Shown: positions 15,353-24,838 of the stretch, one piece after another
Numbering within the stretch: position 1 is the stretch's first letter
Layout of the letters: every line of letters starts with the position of its first letter
Source of the DNA: Clostridiales bacterium
GTDB lineage: Bacteria; Bacillota_A; Clostridia; Oscillospirales; Oscillospiraceae
Direction of reading: 5' to 3'
Assembly: GCA_014799485.1 (NCBI GenBank)
Contig: JAAVHY010000011.1
Location: 20,567-84,566, forward strand
DNA length: 64,000 bases
Made by a program: the position numbers and the translations under genes
The notes under the pieces: model-generated
The model's input: only the letters and a program-made list of their open reading frames with translations
Database searches by the model: none
What the model was told of the DNA's origin: nothing

Positions 15353-15381
15353 TTGACGAAACGGGCAAAGCGGGCTATACT
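15353..15381 (+). promoter_or_regulatory. Sigma-A promoter of the glycogen phosphorylase gene
   Basis: TTGACG (15353-15358), 17-base spacer, TATACT (15376-15381). A hairpin around GCCGCC / GGGCGGC follows in the leader near 15447-15464. Confidence 0.65.
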
Positions 15382-15489
15382 TTCCGTGGAGGCTGAAAGG
15401 GACCAAATCCTTCCAGCCCTTTGATTGGAAACGTTTTCGCCACCTGCCGCCCCAGGGCGGCATGGTCGAATTTTGAAAGGAGATCGTAT

Positions 15490-17781
15490 ATGGACGTCAA
15501 GCAACGGATGCAGGAGCTGTCCCAGGCAAAGTATGGCCGGGAGCTGTCCCAGTGCGGCGGCAGCGAGCTCTACCATGTGCTGCTCCAGCTCACCCAGGAG
15601 CTGTCCCAGGCCCGCCCCGCCCCCCAGGGGGAGCGCAAGCTGTACTATTTTTCCGCGGAGTTCCTCATCGGCAAGCTGCTGAGCAACAACCTGCTGGCCC
15701 TGGGCATTTTTGACGAGGTGAAAAATGTGCTGGCCGAATGCGGCCGCTCCCTGTCCGCCGTCGAGGACGCGGAGCCCGAGCCCTCCCTGGGCAACGGCGG
15801 CCTGGGCCGCCTGGCGGCCTGCTTCCTGGACTCCATCGCCGCCCTGGGCCTGCCCGGCGATGGCGTGGGCCTGAACTACCACTACGGCCTGTTCGAGCAG
15901 AAATTTGCCGGCAACAAGCAGACCGAGCGGCCCAACCCCTGGATCGAGGACGAGAGCTGGCTCATCCCCACCGGCACCGAGTTTGAGGTGCCCTTCGGCT
16001 TCGGCACTGTGAAGGCAAAGCTGTTCGATATCGCCGTGCCCGGCGCCCATACCGGCATCGCCAACCGGCTCCACCTGTTCGACGTGGAGAACCCCGCCCC
16101 CGCCCCCGGAAAGGGCATCGACTTCGACAAGGGCGACCTGCCCGCCCGGCTCACCTCCTTCCTCTACCCGGACGACAGCGACGAGGCGGGACGGCTGCTG
16201 CGGGTGTACCAGCAGTACTTCATGGTGTCCGCCGGGGCCCAGCTGGTGCTGAAGGAACTGGAGGAGCGGGGCTATGACCTGCGCGCCCTCAGCGACCACG
16301 TGGTGGTCCAGATCAACGACACCCATCCCTCCATGGTCATCCCCGAGCTGGTGCGCCTGCTGACCCAGCGGGGCCTGAGCATGGACGAGGCGGTGGAGCA
16401 GGTGAAGCGCACCTGTGCCTACACCAACCACACCATTCTGGCCGAGGCGCTGGAGAAGTGGCCCATCTCCTTCATCGAGAAGGCGGCGCCCCAGCTGGTG
16501 CCCATCCTTCGGGAGCTGGACAGGCGGACCAAGGCGGAGCACCCGGACGCCAAGGTGGCCATCATCCAGGGGGAGGGGGCCAAGGAGACCGTCCACATGG
16601 CCCACCTGGACATCCACTACGGCTACTCGGTGAACGGCGTGGCCGCCCTCCATACCGACATCCTCAAGAGTTCCGAGCTGAAACCCTTTGCCGAGCTCTA
16701 CCCCAGCAAGTTCAACAACAAGACCAACGGCGTCACCCTGCGGCGCTGGCTGGAGGTGTGCAACCCCGAGCTGGCCGCCCTGCTGGATGAGTGCGTGGGC
16801 AGCGAATGGCGCACCGACCCCACCCGGCTGAGCAAGCTGATGGACTTTTACAACGACACGTCCGTGCTGGACCGGATGCTGGACATCAAGGCCGGGAACA
16901 AACGGATGCTGGCCGACGCCCTGCGCCGGGAGCAGGGCGTGGAGATGGACCCCGAGTCCGTGTTCGACATCCAGGTGAAGCGGCTGCACGAGTACAAGCG
17001 CCAGCAGATGAACGCCCTGTACGTCATCCGCAAGTACCTGGACATCAAGGCGGGGCACATCCCCGAGCGGCCCGTCACCGTCATCTTCGGCGCGAAGGCC
17101 GCCCCGGCCTATGTCATGGCCAAGCACATCATCCATCTGATTTTGTGCCTGCGCCAGCTCATTGAGAACGACCCCCAGGTGCGCCCCTGGCTGCGGGTGG
17201 TCATGGTGGAGAACTACAACGTCTCCTGGGCCGAGAAGCTGATCCCCGCCTGCGACATCTCCGAGCAGATCTCCCTGGCTTCCAAGGAAGCCAGCGGCAC
17301 GGGCAACATGAAGTTCATGGCCAACGGCGCGGTCACGCTGGGCACCCGGGACGGGGCCAACGTGGAGATCGCCGACCTGGTGGGCCCGGACAACATCTAC
17401 AGCTTCGGCGCGTCCAGCAACTGGATCATCGAGCTGTACGACCAGAAGGCCCGGGACCCCAAGCTGGGCTACCAGTCCGAGATATACTACCAGCGTCCGG
17501 CGGTGAAGCCGCTGGTGGACTTCCTGCTGGACCCCGTCCTCACCCAGTACGGGGACGCCGCCGATTTGAAGGCCCTTTGGGCCGATCTCACCGGCAAGGA
17601 CTGGTTCATGTCCCTGCTGGATGTGGAGAGTTATATCTCCGCCCGTGACCGCGCCATCCACGACTACGGCGACAAGCCCTTCTGGGCCCGGAAGATGCTG
17701 GTGAACACCGCCCGCTGCGGTTTCTTCTCCAGCGACCGCACCATTGCCCAGTACAACAAAGATATTTGGCATTTAAAATAA
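15490..17781 (+). CDS. glgP: Glycogen/starch/alpha-glucan phosphorylase
   Basis: 763 residues from the ATG at 15490, preceded by GAAAGGAG. It releases glucose 1-phosphate from alpha-1,4-glucan chains using pyridoxal phosphate. Motifs are YYFSAEFLIGKLLSNNLLALG, EPSLGNGGLGRLAACFLDS, the conserved NDTHPSMVIPELVRLL, KFNNKTNGVTLRRWL, DIQVKRLHEYKRQQMN, and the PLP-lysine region SKEASGTGNMKFMANGAVTLGT. It is shorter than E. coli GlgP/MalP (about 800) but all catalytic blocks are present. No other glycogen gene lies beside it. Confidence 0.94.
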   Translation: MDVKQRMQELSQAKYGRELSQCGGSELYHVLLQLTQELSQARPAPQGERKLYYFSAEFLIGKLLSNNLLALGIFDEVKNVLAECGRSLSAVEDAEPEPSLGNGGLGRLAACFLDSIAALGLPGDGVGLNYHYGLFEQKFAGNKQTERPNPWIEDESWLIPTGTEFEVPFGFGTVKAKLFDIAVPGAHTGIANRLHLFDVENPAPAPGKGIDFDKGDLPARLTSFLYPDDSDEAGRLLRVYQQYFMVSAGAQLVLKELEERGYDLRALSDHVVVQINDTHPSMVIPELVRLLTQRGLSMDEAVEQVKRTCAYTNHTILAEALEKWPISFIEKAAPQLVPILRELDRRTKAEHPDAKVAIIQGEGAKETVHMAHLDIHYGYSVNGVAALHTDILKSSELKPFAELYPSKFNNKTNGVTLRRWLEVCNPELAALLDECVGSEWRTDPTRLSKLMDFYNDTSVLDRMLDIKAGNKRMLADALRREQGVEMDPESVFDIQVKRLHEYKRQQMNALYVIRKYLDIKAGHIPERPVTVIFGAKAAPAYVMAKHIIHLILCLRQLIENDPQVRPWLRVVMVENYNVSWAEKLIPACDISEQISLASKEASGTGNMKFMANGAVTLGTRDGANVEIADLVGPDNIYSFGASSNWIIELYDQKARDPKLGYQSEIYYQRPAVKPLVDFLLDPVLTQYGDAADLKALWADLTGKDWFMSLLDVESYISARDRAIHDYGDKPFWARKMLVNTARCGFFSSDRTIAQYNKDIWHLK

Positions 17782-17794
17782 GGAGGAATATGTC

Positions 17795-18469
17795 ATGCGT
17801 TACAATATCACAGGCGAGCCCATGCCCGTGGTCATCTGCGATGTGGAGGCCAACGAGTCCATGATCACCGAGAAGGGTTCCATGGTCTGGATGTCCCCCA
17901 ACATGGAGATGCAGACCAGCGCCGGCGGCATCGGCAAGGCTTTCGGCCGGATGTTCTCCGGCGAGTCCATGTTCCAGAACACCTATACCGCCAAGGGCGG
18001 CCCGGGTATGATCGCGTTCGCGTCCAGCTTCCCCGGCTCCATCCGGGCGGTGGACATCACCCCCGACCGTCCTGTCGTGGTGCAGAAGGCGGGCTTCCTG
18101 GCCTCTGAGCAGGGGGTGGAGCTGTCCGTGTTCTTCCAGAAGAAGGGGATGGCGGGCTTCTTCGGCGGCGAGGGCTTCATCCTGCAAAAGCTTTCCGGCC
18201 ATGGCACGGCCTTTATTGAAATCGATGGCTCCGCGGTGGAGTATGACCTCCAGCCGGGCCAGCAGATCATCGTTGACACCGGCAACCTGGCCATGATCGA
18301 CGCCACCTGCACCGTGGACGTGCAGACGGTGAAGGGGGTCAAAAACGTGCTGTTCGGCGGCGAGGGCCTGTTCAACACCGTGGTCACCGGCCCGGGCCGC
18401 GTGGTGCTCCAGACCATGCCCATCAGCAACTTTGCCGGCGCCATCGCGGCGGTCCTGCCGTCGAAATAA
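17795..18469 (+). CDS. AIM24 / TIGR00266 family protein
   Basis: 224 residues, 13 bases after glgP with AAGGAGG upstream, so probably co-transcribed. Features are MRYNITGEPMPVVICDVEANESMITEKGSMVWMSPNMEM and a Gly-rich double beta-helix with FASSFPGSIRAVDI, QKAGFLASEQGVEL and LQPGQQIIVDTGNLAMID. The family is found in bacteria and mitochondria (AIM24); its biochemical role is not settled. The sequence is full length. Confidence 0.9.
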   Translation: MRYNITGEPMPVVICDVEANESMITEKGSMVWMSPNMEMQTSAGGIGKAFGRMFSGESMFQNTYTAKGGPGMIAFASSFPGSIRAVDITPDRPVVVQKAGFLASEQGVELSVFFQKKGMAGFFGGEGFILQKLSGHGTAFIEIDGSAVEYDLQPGQQIIVDTGNLAMIDATCTVDVQTVKGVKNVLFGGEGLFNTVVTGPGRVVLQTMPISNFAGAIAAVLPSK

Positions 18470-18504
18470 GAAAAGCGGATACCCGCTGAGAAAGACCACA
18501 GTCA

Positions 18505-18543
18505 AAATCCCGGAAGCCTTGAATAGAAGGCTTCCGGGATTTG
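18505..18543. terminator. Terminator after the AIM24-like gene
   Basis: AAATCCCGGAAGCCTT pairs with AAGGCTTCCGGGATTT around a 6-base loop. Confidence 0.88.
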
Positions 18544-18592
18544 GTTTGTGGCCGTAAACAGTTCTCAGTTCATGATTGGCGGATCATGCCGT

Positions 18593-19114
18593 TCACAAAC
18601 AAGGACCCGCTGCCCGCTGAATCACGCCGCAGGCGATTTTTGTGCCGGAATTGCCCGATGGCTGGGTCGTGAAGTCATCGGGATGGTCGTGGATGATGAC
18701 CGTCCGGCCGATCACTTCATCAACGGAAAAACGATTGGTCAAAAACAGGGACAGCGCAAGCCCGTTGTTCCCGAACAATGGCGGCAGATCTCCTGCGTGG
18801 TTTGGATGCCCGCAGTTACCCGGATCGTAATGCGTCATGGCGTCCGCCAATGGATCGTCCATATTGCCGCTGCAGTCGGTCCCTTCGTGGATATGGAACC
18901 CGAAAACCCGTTCCTGGCAGGGAATATCCGATTGGGGCAGGCCGCTGACTTCAGCGAGGACGATTACCCCCTGACTGGTCTGGTAGAGCCGAACGGCGCC
19001 CGATATGCCGGGATAGTTTGTACTGCCCGCGATGCTGGCCGCCGCCTGGGGCCGGCCGCGCAGGACCGAGAGAAGACGAGCCTTGGAATGGCTGCAGGAT
19101 GATGGCCTGTTCAT
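18593..19114 (-). CDS. sodC: Cu/Zn superoxide dismutase family protein
   Basis: 173 residues; start at 19114 with GAGGAG 8 bases upstream. Metal ligands are recognisable: FGFHIHEG (copper HxH), MTHYDPGNCGHPNHAGDLPPLFG (bridging His and zinc site, Asp) and DHPDDFTTQPSGNSGTKIACGVI (last copper His and C-terminal Gly/Arg-like loop, with Lys instead of the usual Arg). A Cys pair (CSGN...IACGV) may form the structural disulfide. There is no signal peptide and no lipobox at the annotated start, so location is uncertain. Cu/Zn SOD is not the usual SOD of anaerobic Firmicutes. Confidence 0.85.
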   Translation of the reverse strand: MNRPSSCSHSKARLLSVLRGRPQAAASIAGSTNYPGISGAVRLYQTSQGVIVLAEVSGLPQSDIPCQERVFGFHIHEGTDCSGNMDDPLADAMTHYDPGNCGHPNHAGDLPPLFGNNGLALSLFLTNRFSVDEVIGRTVIIHDHPDDFTTQPSGNSGTKIACGVIQRAAGPCL

Positions 19115-19222
19115 ATGAAATGCTCCTCGAAATCAAAGTTCTACATGCCATCATATGCGGGCAAAGGGAGCAAGGTCAGCCACGCCAAGGCCAAGGTAAA
19201 AATGTTTTTTGGTGGACTTTTA

Positions 19223-22200
19223 TCACTTTATGATCTCATCCAAGGCATCGAAGAGGGTGTTGATGTCAATGGGTTTGGCGATATGACCGTTCATTCCAGC
19301 GCGAAGGGCCTCCTGGCGGTCCTCCTCAAAGGCATTGGCAGTCATGGCCAGGATGGGGATGGAGGCCAGCTTCGGATCGTCCAGAGCGCGGATGGCCTGG
19401 GTGGCGGCGTAGCCGTCCATAACGGGCATCTGCACATCCATCAGGATCATATCGAAATATCCGGGCTGGGAATCCCGCAGCATATCCACGGCGATCTGTC
19501 CGTTGACGGCAATCTCCACGGTGAAACCGGCCTCGGTGAGAATGGCGGTGGCGATCTCCTGGTTGAGGTCGTTGTCCTCCGCCAGCAGGATATGCCCCGC
19601 GCGGTGCCGCCGCAGAGGCTGGACAGCGTCCGGCGTCTCATCCTTATGCGCGATGGAGTACAGGCAGGCCCTCAACTCAGACATGAACAGGGGCTTGCTG
19701 CAAAAAGCGGCGACGCCCGCGTCCTTGGCCTCGTCCTCGATGTCGGACAGGTCGTAGGCGCTGAGGATGATGATGGGCACGTCCCCGCCCGTTTCCTGAC
19801 GGATGCGCCGGGCCACCTCGACGCCGTTCATGTCGGGTATGAGCCAATCGATGATATACACGCTGTATCCGTCCCCGCGTGTGAGCGCCTGCCGGGTGCG
19901 CAGGACGGCCTCCTTGCCCGACAGCGTCCATTCCGGCCGCATCCCGAACTGCTGGAGCATATAGGTCACGCTGTCGCAGGTGTTGAAATCGTCATCCACC
20001 ACCAGGGCCCGGCAGTCGCGCAGCTCCGGGATGGTCTGGATCTCTCTGGGGCCCCTGTGGAGGCGGAAGGTGAGGGAGACCACAAACTCCGACCCCACGC
20101 CCTGCTTGCTGTACACCTCAATGGAGCCGTTCATCATGTCCACGATGTTCTTGGTGATGGCCATGCCCAGCCCGGTGCCCTGGATCCCGCTGATGGTGGA
20201 ATTGCGCTCCCGCTCAAAGGGCTCGAAGATGTGCTCCACGAACTCCGGGCCCATGCCGATGCCGGTATCCTTGATGCGGAACTCGTAACAGGCGCTGTCC
20301 GCCGAGGGGTCGGGCTTTTCCGTGATGCGCATACTGACCGCGCCGCCCGCGGGGGTATACTTGATGGCGTTGCTCAGCAGATTGAGAAGTACCTGGTTCA
20401 GCCGCAGCTTGTCGCAGTATACGTTCTCGTCCAGCACGTCCACCGTGTCGATGTAGAAGTCCAGCTGCTTGGCCCGGACATCGGCCTGTACGATGCTGCG
20501 CAGACTGTGGAGGGTGTCCGGCAGGCTGCACAGCGCCTCGTCCAGCTGCATCTTGCCGCTCTCGATGCGGCTCATATCCAGCACGTCGTTGATCAGGCTC
20601 ACCAGATGGTTGCCGGAGGTGAGGAGCTTTTTCAGATACCCCTCCACCAGATCCCGCTGGTCCAAATGGGCGAGGGCCAGGGTGGTAAAGCCCACAATGG
20701 CATTCATGGGGGTGCGGATGTCGTGGGACATATTGGACAGGAACGCGCTCTTGGCCCTGTTGGCCTGGTTGGCCTGGGCTAAAGCGTCCTCCAGAAGGGC
20801 AGTTTTTTCCATCTCCTCGCGGGTCTCGTCGTCCACGTTCCGGAAGCCCAGCACCACGCCCCGCTTGGCGTCCCATGTGCCGGCCCGGACGGCCTTCATC
20901 TGGAAAAACTGGATCTCATCGCCGCACAGCGTGCGGTAGTTGACGATGTAGGTGGTCCGTTGTTCCAGGCTTTTGGCCAGCTCCTCGGGGGACAGGGCGC
21001 GGCGCAGGAGTTCCCGGTCGTCCTTGTAAACGCATCGGTTTATATACAGTTCCAGACTGTCCGCGATGGGCAGTTTGCCGGCGAACACCTCGTCCAGGAC
21101 AGCGTGCGGGCAGTAGTGGGTGCGCAGGGGCCCGCCCTCGGCGGTGTCCAGATCGTAGTAGCACACCAGGTTGTAGTCCACGCTCAGCGCCTGTACCAGC
21201 TCGTCCTGCCGCCGTTCCAGCTCCGTGCGCTCCTGCTGCTCCCGCAGCTTTTGGGTGGTGCAGTCCAGGAGGAAGCGCTGGTAGACCAGCTCGCCGCCCT
21301 CCTCCACTAGCTTGATATTGCCCATCACATGGAGGATCCTTCCGTCCTTGTGCCTGACCCGGTACTCCAGGCTGGCGTTGTCGCCCTGCTCCTTCAGGGA
21401 CTGGATGCACTCCTTGAGTTTAGGCTGATCCTCCAACACCACTGAGGGGGCGACCCAGCTGAAGCCGGCCTCCAGATCCTCCATGGAATCGTACCCCAGC
21501 AGCTCCAGGGCGGCCCGGTTGGCGTCCAGGACGCGGGAGCCGTCCAGGGAGTGGGTCAGGATGCCGCAGTCCATGGTGGTGAACAGCCGCTCCAGGGTCT
21601 GATTTTTTTGCAGGAGCTCCTTCTCATAGGCCCGTTCCCGGGTCACGTCGATGGCCACGCCCACGGTGCCCATCACGCTGCCGTCCAGGTCGTACAGGGG
21701 GGATTTGAAGGTGGACAGCGTCCGGGGGCCGCTGCCGGTCTGGATGATCTCGTCCGACACGCAGGTCTGCCCTGTCTCCATGACCACCCGCTCCGATTCG
21801 ATACAGGCCGGGTCCTCCTGCTCCACATCCCAGATGTAGGCGTGGCCCTGGCCCTGGACCTGCTGCCTGGTCTTGTTGACCGTAGCGCAGAAGCTGTCGT
21901 TTACCTTCTCGTGGATGCCGTCTTTGGTCTTGTACCAGACCAGATTGGGCACGCCGTTAATGGTGGCGTCCAAAAAATGGCGGGCCTGCCACAGATCCTT
22001 GCTCTGCCGCCAGCCCTGCTGCCACCGGAGAAAGTGAAATTGCAGCAGTTCCTTTGTCAGCGGAGCGGTCCAGATATCGCTAATCTCAGACAGGTTCCCG
22101 GCCAGTGATGGGAGCTGTTCCTGTCCGGCCAGCAGGATCAGCTGGGCCTGCCGGCCCTTGGCCTGGAGCAGCGTATGTACCGCCCCCGCCCCGTCCAGCG

Positions 22201-22372
22201 TCCGCAGGTCGGCCAGGATCACGTCCGCCTGGCCTGCCAGAGCAGGGTCCGGCCGGTCGCTCTCAGTGAACGTGTGGGTAAAATTCTCAAAGGCCGGGAT
22301 CTCCTTCAGCGCGTCTGACATCTCGCGCTCAAAGCCGACCAGATAAAAGTGGGTAAGACAACGATACATCAT
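19223..22372 (-). CDS. Hybrid sensor histidine kinase with PAS domains and two receiver domains
   Basis: 1049 residues, cytoplasmic (no signal peptide or membrane helix seen). Order: an N-terminal receiver-like segment (1-110) lacking a clear phospho-Asp context, PAS (about 130-255), PAS (about 265-385), a third sensory region (390-530), HisKA with SHDIRTPMNAI (about 560), HATPase with NLLSNAIKYTP, DTGIGM and GTGLGMAI, REC1 (ALVVDDDFNTCD...YIIDWLIPDMNG) and REC2 (ILLAEDNDLNQEIA...MILMDVQMPVMDG). It is an output-less phosphorelay kinase with no DNA-binding domain, so its partner is elsewhere. The same architecture recurs in the kinase at 58.5-62.2 kb. Confidence 0.9.
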   Translation of the reverse strand: MMYRCLTHFYLVGFEREMSDALKEIPAFENFTHTFTESDRPDPALAGQADVILADLRTLDGAGAVHTLLQAKGRQAQLILLAGQEQLPSLAGNLSEISDIWTAPLTKELLQFHFLRWQQGWRQSKDLWQARHFLDATINGVPNLVWYKTKDGIHEKVNDSFCATVNKTRQQVQGQGHAYIWDVEQEDPACIESERVVMETGQTCVSDEIIQTGSGPRTLSTFKSPLYDLDGSVMGTVGVAIDVTRERAYEKELLQKNQTLERLFTTMDCGILTHSLDGSRVLDANRAALELLGYDSMEDLEAGFSWVAPSVVLEDQPKLKECIQSLKEQGDNASLEYRVRHKDGRILHVMGNIKLVEEGGELVYQRFLLDCTTQKLREQQERTELERRQDELVQALSVDYNLVCYYDLDTAEGGPLRTHYCPHAVLDEVFAGKLPIADSLELYINRCVYKDDRELLRRALSPEELAKSLEQRTTYIVNYRTLCGDEIQFFQMKAVRAGTWDAKRGVVLGFRNVDDETREEMEKTALLEDALAQANQANRAKSAFLSNMSHDIRTPMNAIVGFTTLALAHLDQRDLVEGYLKKLLTSGNHLVSLINDVLDMSRIESGKMQLDEALCSLPDTLHSLRSIVQADVRAKQLDFYIDTVDVLDENVYCDKLRLNQVLLNLLSNAIKYTPAGGAVSMRITEKPDPSADSACYEFRIKDTGIGMGPEFVEHIFEPFERERNSTISGIQGTGLGMAITKNIVDMMNGSIEVYSKQGVGSEFVVSLTFRLHRGPREIQTIPELRDCRALVVDDDFNTCDSVTYMLQQFGMRPEWTLSGKEAVLRTRQALTRGDGYSVYIIDWLIPDMNGVEVARRIRQETGGDVPIIILSAYDLSDIEDEAKDAGVAAFCSKPLFMSELRACLYSIAHKDETPDAVQPLRRHRAGHILLAEDNDLNQEIATAILTEAGFTVEIAVNGQIAVDMLRDSQPGYFDMILMDVQMPVMDGYAATQAIRALDDPKLASIPILAMTANAFEEDRQEALRAGMNGHIAKPIDINTLFDALDEIIK

Positions 22373-22421
22373 ACATCACCCTTTGCATCCGCTGATGTGC
22401 TGGATAAATGAAACTACCAAT

Positions 22422-22450
22422 AATATAACACACCTGTTGAACCAATGCAA
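22422..22450 (-). promoter_or_regulatory. Sigma-A promoter of the PAS hybrid kinase
   Basis: Minus strand TTGCAT (22450-22445), 17-base spacer, TATATT (22427-22422), about 50 bases before the start codon. Confidence 0.6.
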
Positions 22451-22507
22451 GATTCAAGGGAGCCGGCAAAATCACTTTTTCGGAAAACGCCGCGGCGCGG
22501 GCATATT

Positions 22508-23671
22508 TCAGGCTTGCCGCCCTGCTTGGAACAGCCGCGCCGTTTCAGCCATCCGCTCCGCGATTTTTACGCCAAAGGGGCAGCGGCTCTCACAGCCCTT
22601 GCAGCCGACGCACTCATCCGCGTGGTGTTCCAGGGCCTCGTAATGGGCGCGGACCGTAGCGGGCACAGACCGCTGCATGGAGGCCAGGTCATAGTATTTG
22701 TTCACCATGGCGATGTCGATGTTCACGGGGCAGGGCTTGCAGTGGCCGCAGTAGGTACACTCCCCCTGGCCGAAGGTGTGCTTGGGGGCCCGGGTCAGCA
22801 CGCTGGCGTAGTCCTTCTCCTCATCGGCGGCGGTCTCGTAGGCCACGGCCTGCTCCACGTGCTCCGGGGTGTCGTACCCCGCCATCACCGCCGCCACGGC
22901 GGGCCGGGTGAGGCAGTAATGGATGCACTGCACCGGGGTGAGGGCCACGCCGAAGGGGGAGCGTTTGGCGTCGAACAGCCGTCCGCCGGCATAGGGCTTC
23001 ATCACCGTTATGCCCACGTCGTGCCGCTCGCACAGCCTGTACAGCTCGGCCCGCTGGGGGTCGATGCCGCCCAACTCTGCCTGATAGTTCTCCCAGTCGA
23101 AATAGGTGTCCAGGTCGTCGGTGGCCGGGTGCATATCAAAGGCCGGGTTGACGCTGAACAGGATCATCTCCACCAAACCATGTTCCACCGCTTTTTTTGC
23201 CATGGCGGGGTTGTGGGTGCTCATGCCGATGTGGCGGATCTTCCCGTCGGCCTTCAGCTCTTTCACATAGTCCAGGTAGGGGCCGTTCATGGCGGCCTCC
23301 CAGTCGTCCTCCGAGTCGATGAAGTGGATCATACCCAGGTCGATATAATCGGTCTGGAGCCGCTCCAGCAAATCCTCAAAAGCTTCCCGGCATTTTCCCA
23401 CGTCCCGTGTGCGGACATACTGCCCATCCTGCCAGGTAGAGCCGATATGCCCCTGGATGTACCAGCGCTCCCGCCGCCCGGCCAGGGCCTGCCCCAAGCT
23501 GGTGCGCACATTGGGCTCAGACATCCAGCAGTCCAGGATATTGACGCCAAGCTCCTCCGCCCGCTCCAGCACCGCTTTGCACTCCTGGGCGGTATGCCGC
23601 TCCATCCACTCCGCGCCGAAGCCGATCTCGCTGACCATCAGGCCGGTCTTGCCAAGTCTGCGGTATTTCAT
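22508..23671 (-). CDS. Aldo/keto reductase with C-terminal 4Fe-4S ferredoxin domain
   Basis: 387 residues from the ATG at 23671, where GGAGG lies 10 bases upstream; an ATG at 23680 sits too close to it. The barrel begins MKYRRLGKTGLMVSEIGFGAEWM and contains DCWMSEPNVR, DYIDLGMIHFID and GKIRHIGMSTHNP. The C-terminus carries two Cys clusters, CTYCGHCKPCPVNIDI and CVGCKGCESRCPFGV, typical of ferredoxin-type AKRs in anaerobes. It is the last gene of the sulfatase block and may reduce a sugar aldehyde or ketone released there. Substrate unproven. Confidence 0.9.
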   Translation of the reverse strand: MKYRRLGKTGLMVSEIGFGAEWMERHTAQECKAVLERAEELGVNILDCWMSEPNVRTSLGQALAGRRERWYIQGHIGSTWQDGQYVRTRDVGKCREAFEDLLERLQTDYIDLGMIHFIDSEDDWEAAMNGPYLDYVKELKADGKIRHIGMSTHNPAMAKKAVEHGLVEMILFSVNPAFDMHPATDDLDTYFDWENYQAELGGIDPQRAELYRLCERHDVGITVMKPYAGGRLFDAKRSPFGVALTPVQCIHYCLTRPAVAAVMAGYDTPEHVEQAVAYETAADEEKDYASVLTRAPKHTFGQGECTYCGHCKPCPVNIDIAMVNKYYDLASMQRSVPATVRAHYEALEHHADECVGCKGCESRCPFGVKIAERMAETARLFQAGRQA

Positions 23672-23728
23672 CGTTTCCATTCCTCCTCAGTTGTCGTCTG
23701 TATTCAGTGTGTCGGGATCGCCCCAAAC

Positions 23729-24838
23729 CTATCGAATCATATCCCTCACCCGGAGCAGGCGGGGCAGCGCGTATTCAAAAAACGCGGCGTAGGACTCGCA
23801 GTAATAGTTTTTCCCCAGCTCGCCGTCTGCCCACAGCCGATCCCGGCGGCAGCCGTTGCGGCACAGGGCGTACCAGCGGCAGGCGCGGCACTCCTCCGGG
23901 ACGCGCCGGGACTGTTCCACGAACCCCAGCTCCTCCCGGGCCTGATCCAGCCGCGCCCAGGAGTCGCTCAGCACGTTTCCCATTTTATAGCCGTCCAGCC
24001 CGTAAAAATCACAGGGGTAGACGCTCCCGTCCGCTTCGATGAGGTATTGGTTGGAACAGCGACCCCGCATGGAGCACTGCTCCGGCGGCCGTCCCGACAG
24101 CATCCACACCAGATTGTCAAAATAGCGGATGGAATAGTATTCTCCCCGCTCCAATTCCCGATACCACAGGTCGAACAGGGTCTTGAGGAAATCCGCGTAC
24201 TGGGCCGGAGTAAGCGAGTAGGCATTCCCGCCCCGGGGGTCTTCCAGGGGGTCCAGGCAGGGGATATACTGCTGGAAGCGGAAGCCGTCTTTGCACAGGG
24301 AGGAGAACACGCTCTGGATGTGCCGTGCCAGATGGTTGGTGACCACTGCCAGCACATTGTACTCCACGCCGGCCCGTCCCAGCAGTTTGGACGCCTTTAC
24401 CGCCTGGTCGTAAGTGCCCCGTCCCGCGCCGTCTTTGCGGAAACGGTCATGGCAGGCCCGGTTGCCGTCCAGGGACAGCCCCACCAGAAAGCGCTTCTCC
24501 GCAAAGAACCGGCACCACTCCTCGTCCAGCAGCGTGCCGTTGGTCTGGATGGCGTAGTGGATGGAAAGTCCTTTGGGCGCGCACCCTTCCACCAGGGCGG
24601 TGAACCGGCGGTAGAATTCCAGCCCCGCCAGGGTGGGCTCCCCCCCCTGGAACAGAAAGGAAATTGACCCCTCCGCCGCGGCCAGCGCCTTGTCCACCAC
24701 CGCCTGGGCCACCTCCTCCGGCATCATGCCGTAATTGGCCACCTGGCGCTTCCGGGCTTCGTCGGCGTAGAAGCAGTAGGCGCAGCGCAGGTTGCAGGCG
24801 CTGGAGGCCGGCTTCAGCAAAAGGCTTAATGGGGGCAT
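23729..24838 (-). CDS. Anaerobic sulfatase-maturating enzyme (radical SAM, SPASM)
   Basis: 369 residues; ATG at 24838 follows AAAGGAGG and overlaps the end of the regulator gene by 13 bases. The radical SAM cluster motif is CNLRCAYCFY (CxxxCxxC), followed by FLFQGGEPTLAG and YAIQTNGTLLDEEW. The SPASM part has CSNQYLIEADGSVYPCDFYGLDGY, CRACRWYALCRNGCRRD and further Cys residues for two auxiliary clusters. anSME oxidises the active-site Cys or Ser of sulfatases to formylglycine. The adjacent sulfatase has a Cys-type site, so it is the natural target. Confidence 0.95.
   Translation of the reverse strand: MPPLSLLLKPASSACNLRCAYCFYADEARKRQVANYGMMPEEVAQAVVDKALAAAEGSISFLFQGGEPTLAGLEFYRRFTALVEGCAPKGLSIHYAIQTNGTLLDEEWCRFFAEKRFLVGLSLDGNRACHDRFRKDGAGRGTYDQAVKASKLLGRAGVEYNVLAVVTNHLARHIQSVFSSLCKDGFRFQQYIPCLDPLEDPRGGNAYSLTPAQYADFLKTLFDLWYRELERGEYYSIRYFDNLVWMLSGRPPEQCSMRGRCSNQYLIEADGSVYPCDFYGLDGYKMGNVLSDSWARLDQAREELGFVEQSRRVPEECRACRWYALCRNGCRRDRLWADGELGKNYYCESYAAFFEYALPRLLRVRDMIR

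Noticed and set aside
15061..17772. A 903-codon minus-strand open frame
   Set aside because: Antisense of the glycogen phosphorylase gene, with repetitive Gly/Val/His/Leu composition and no ribosome site.
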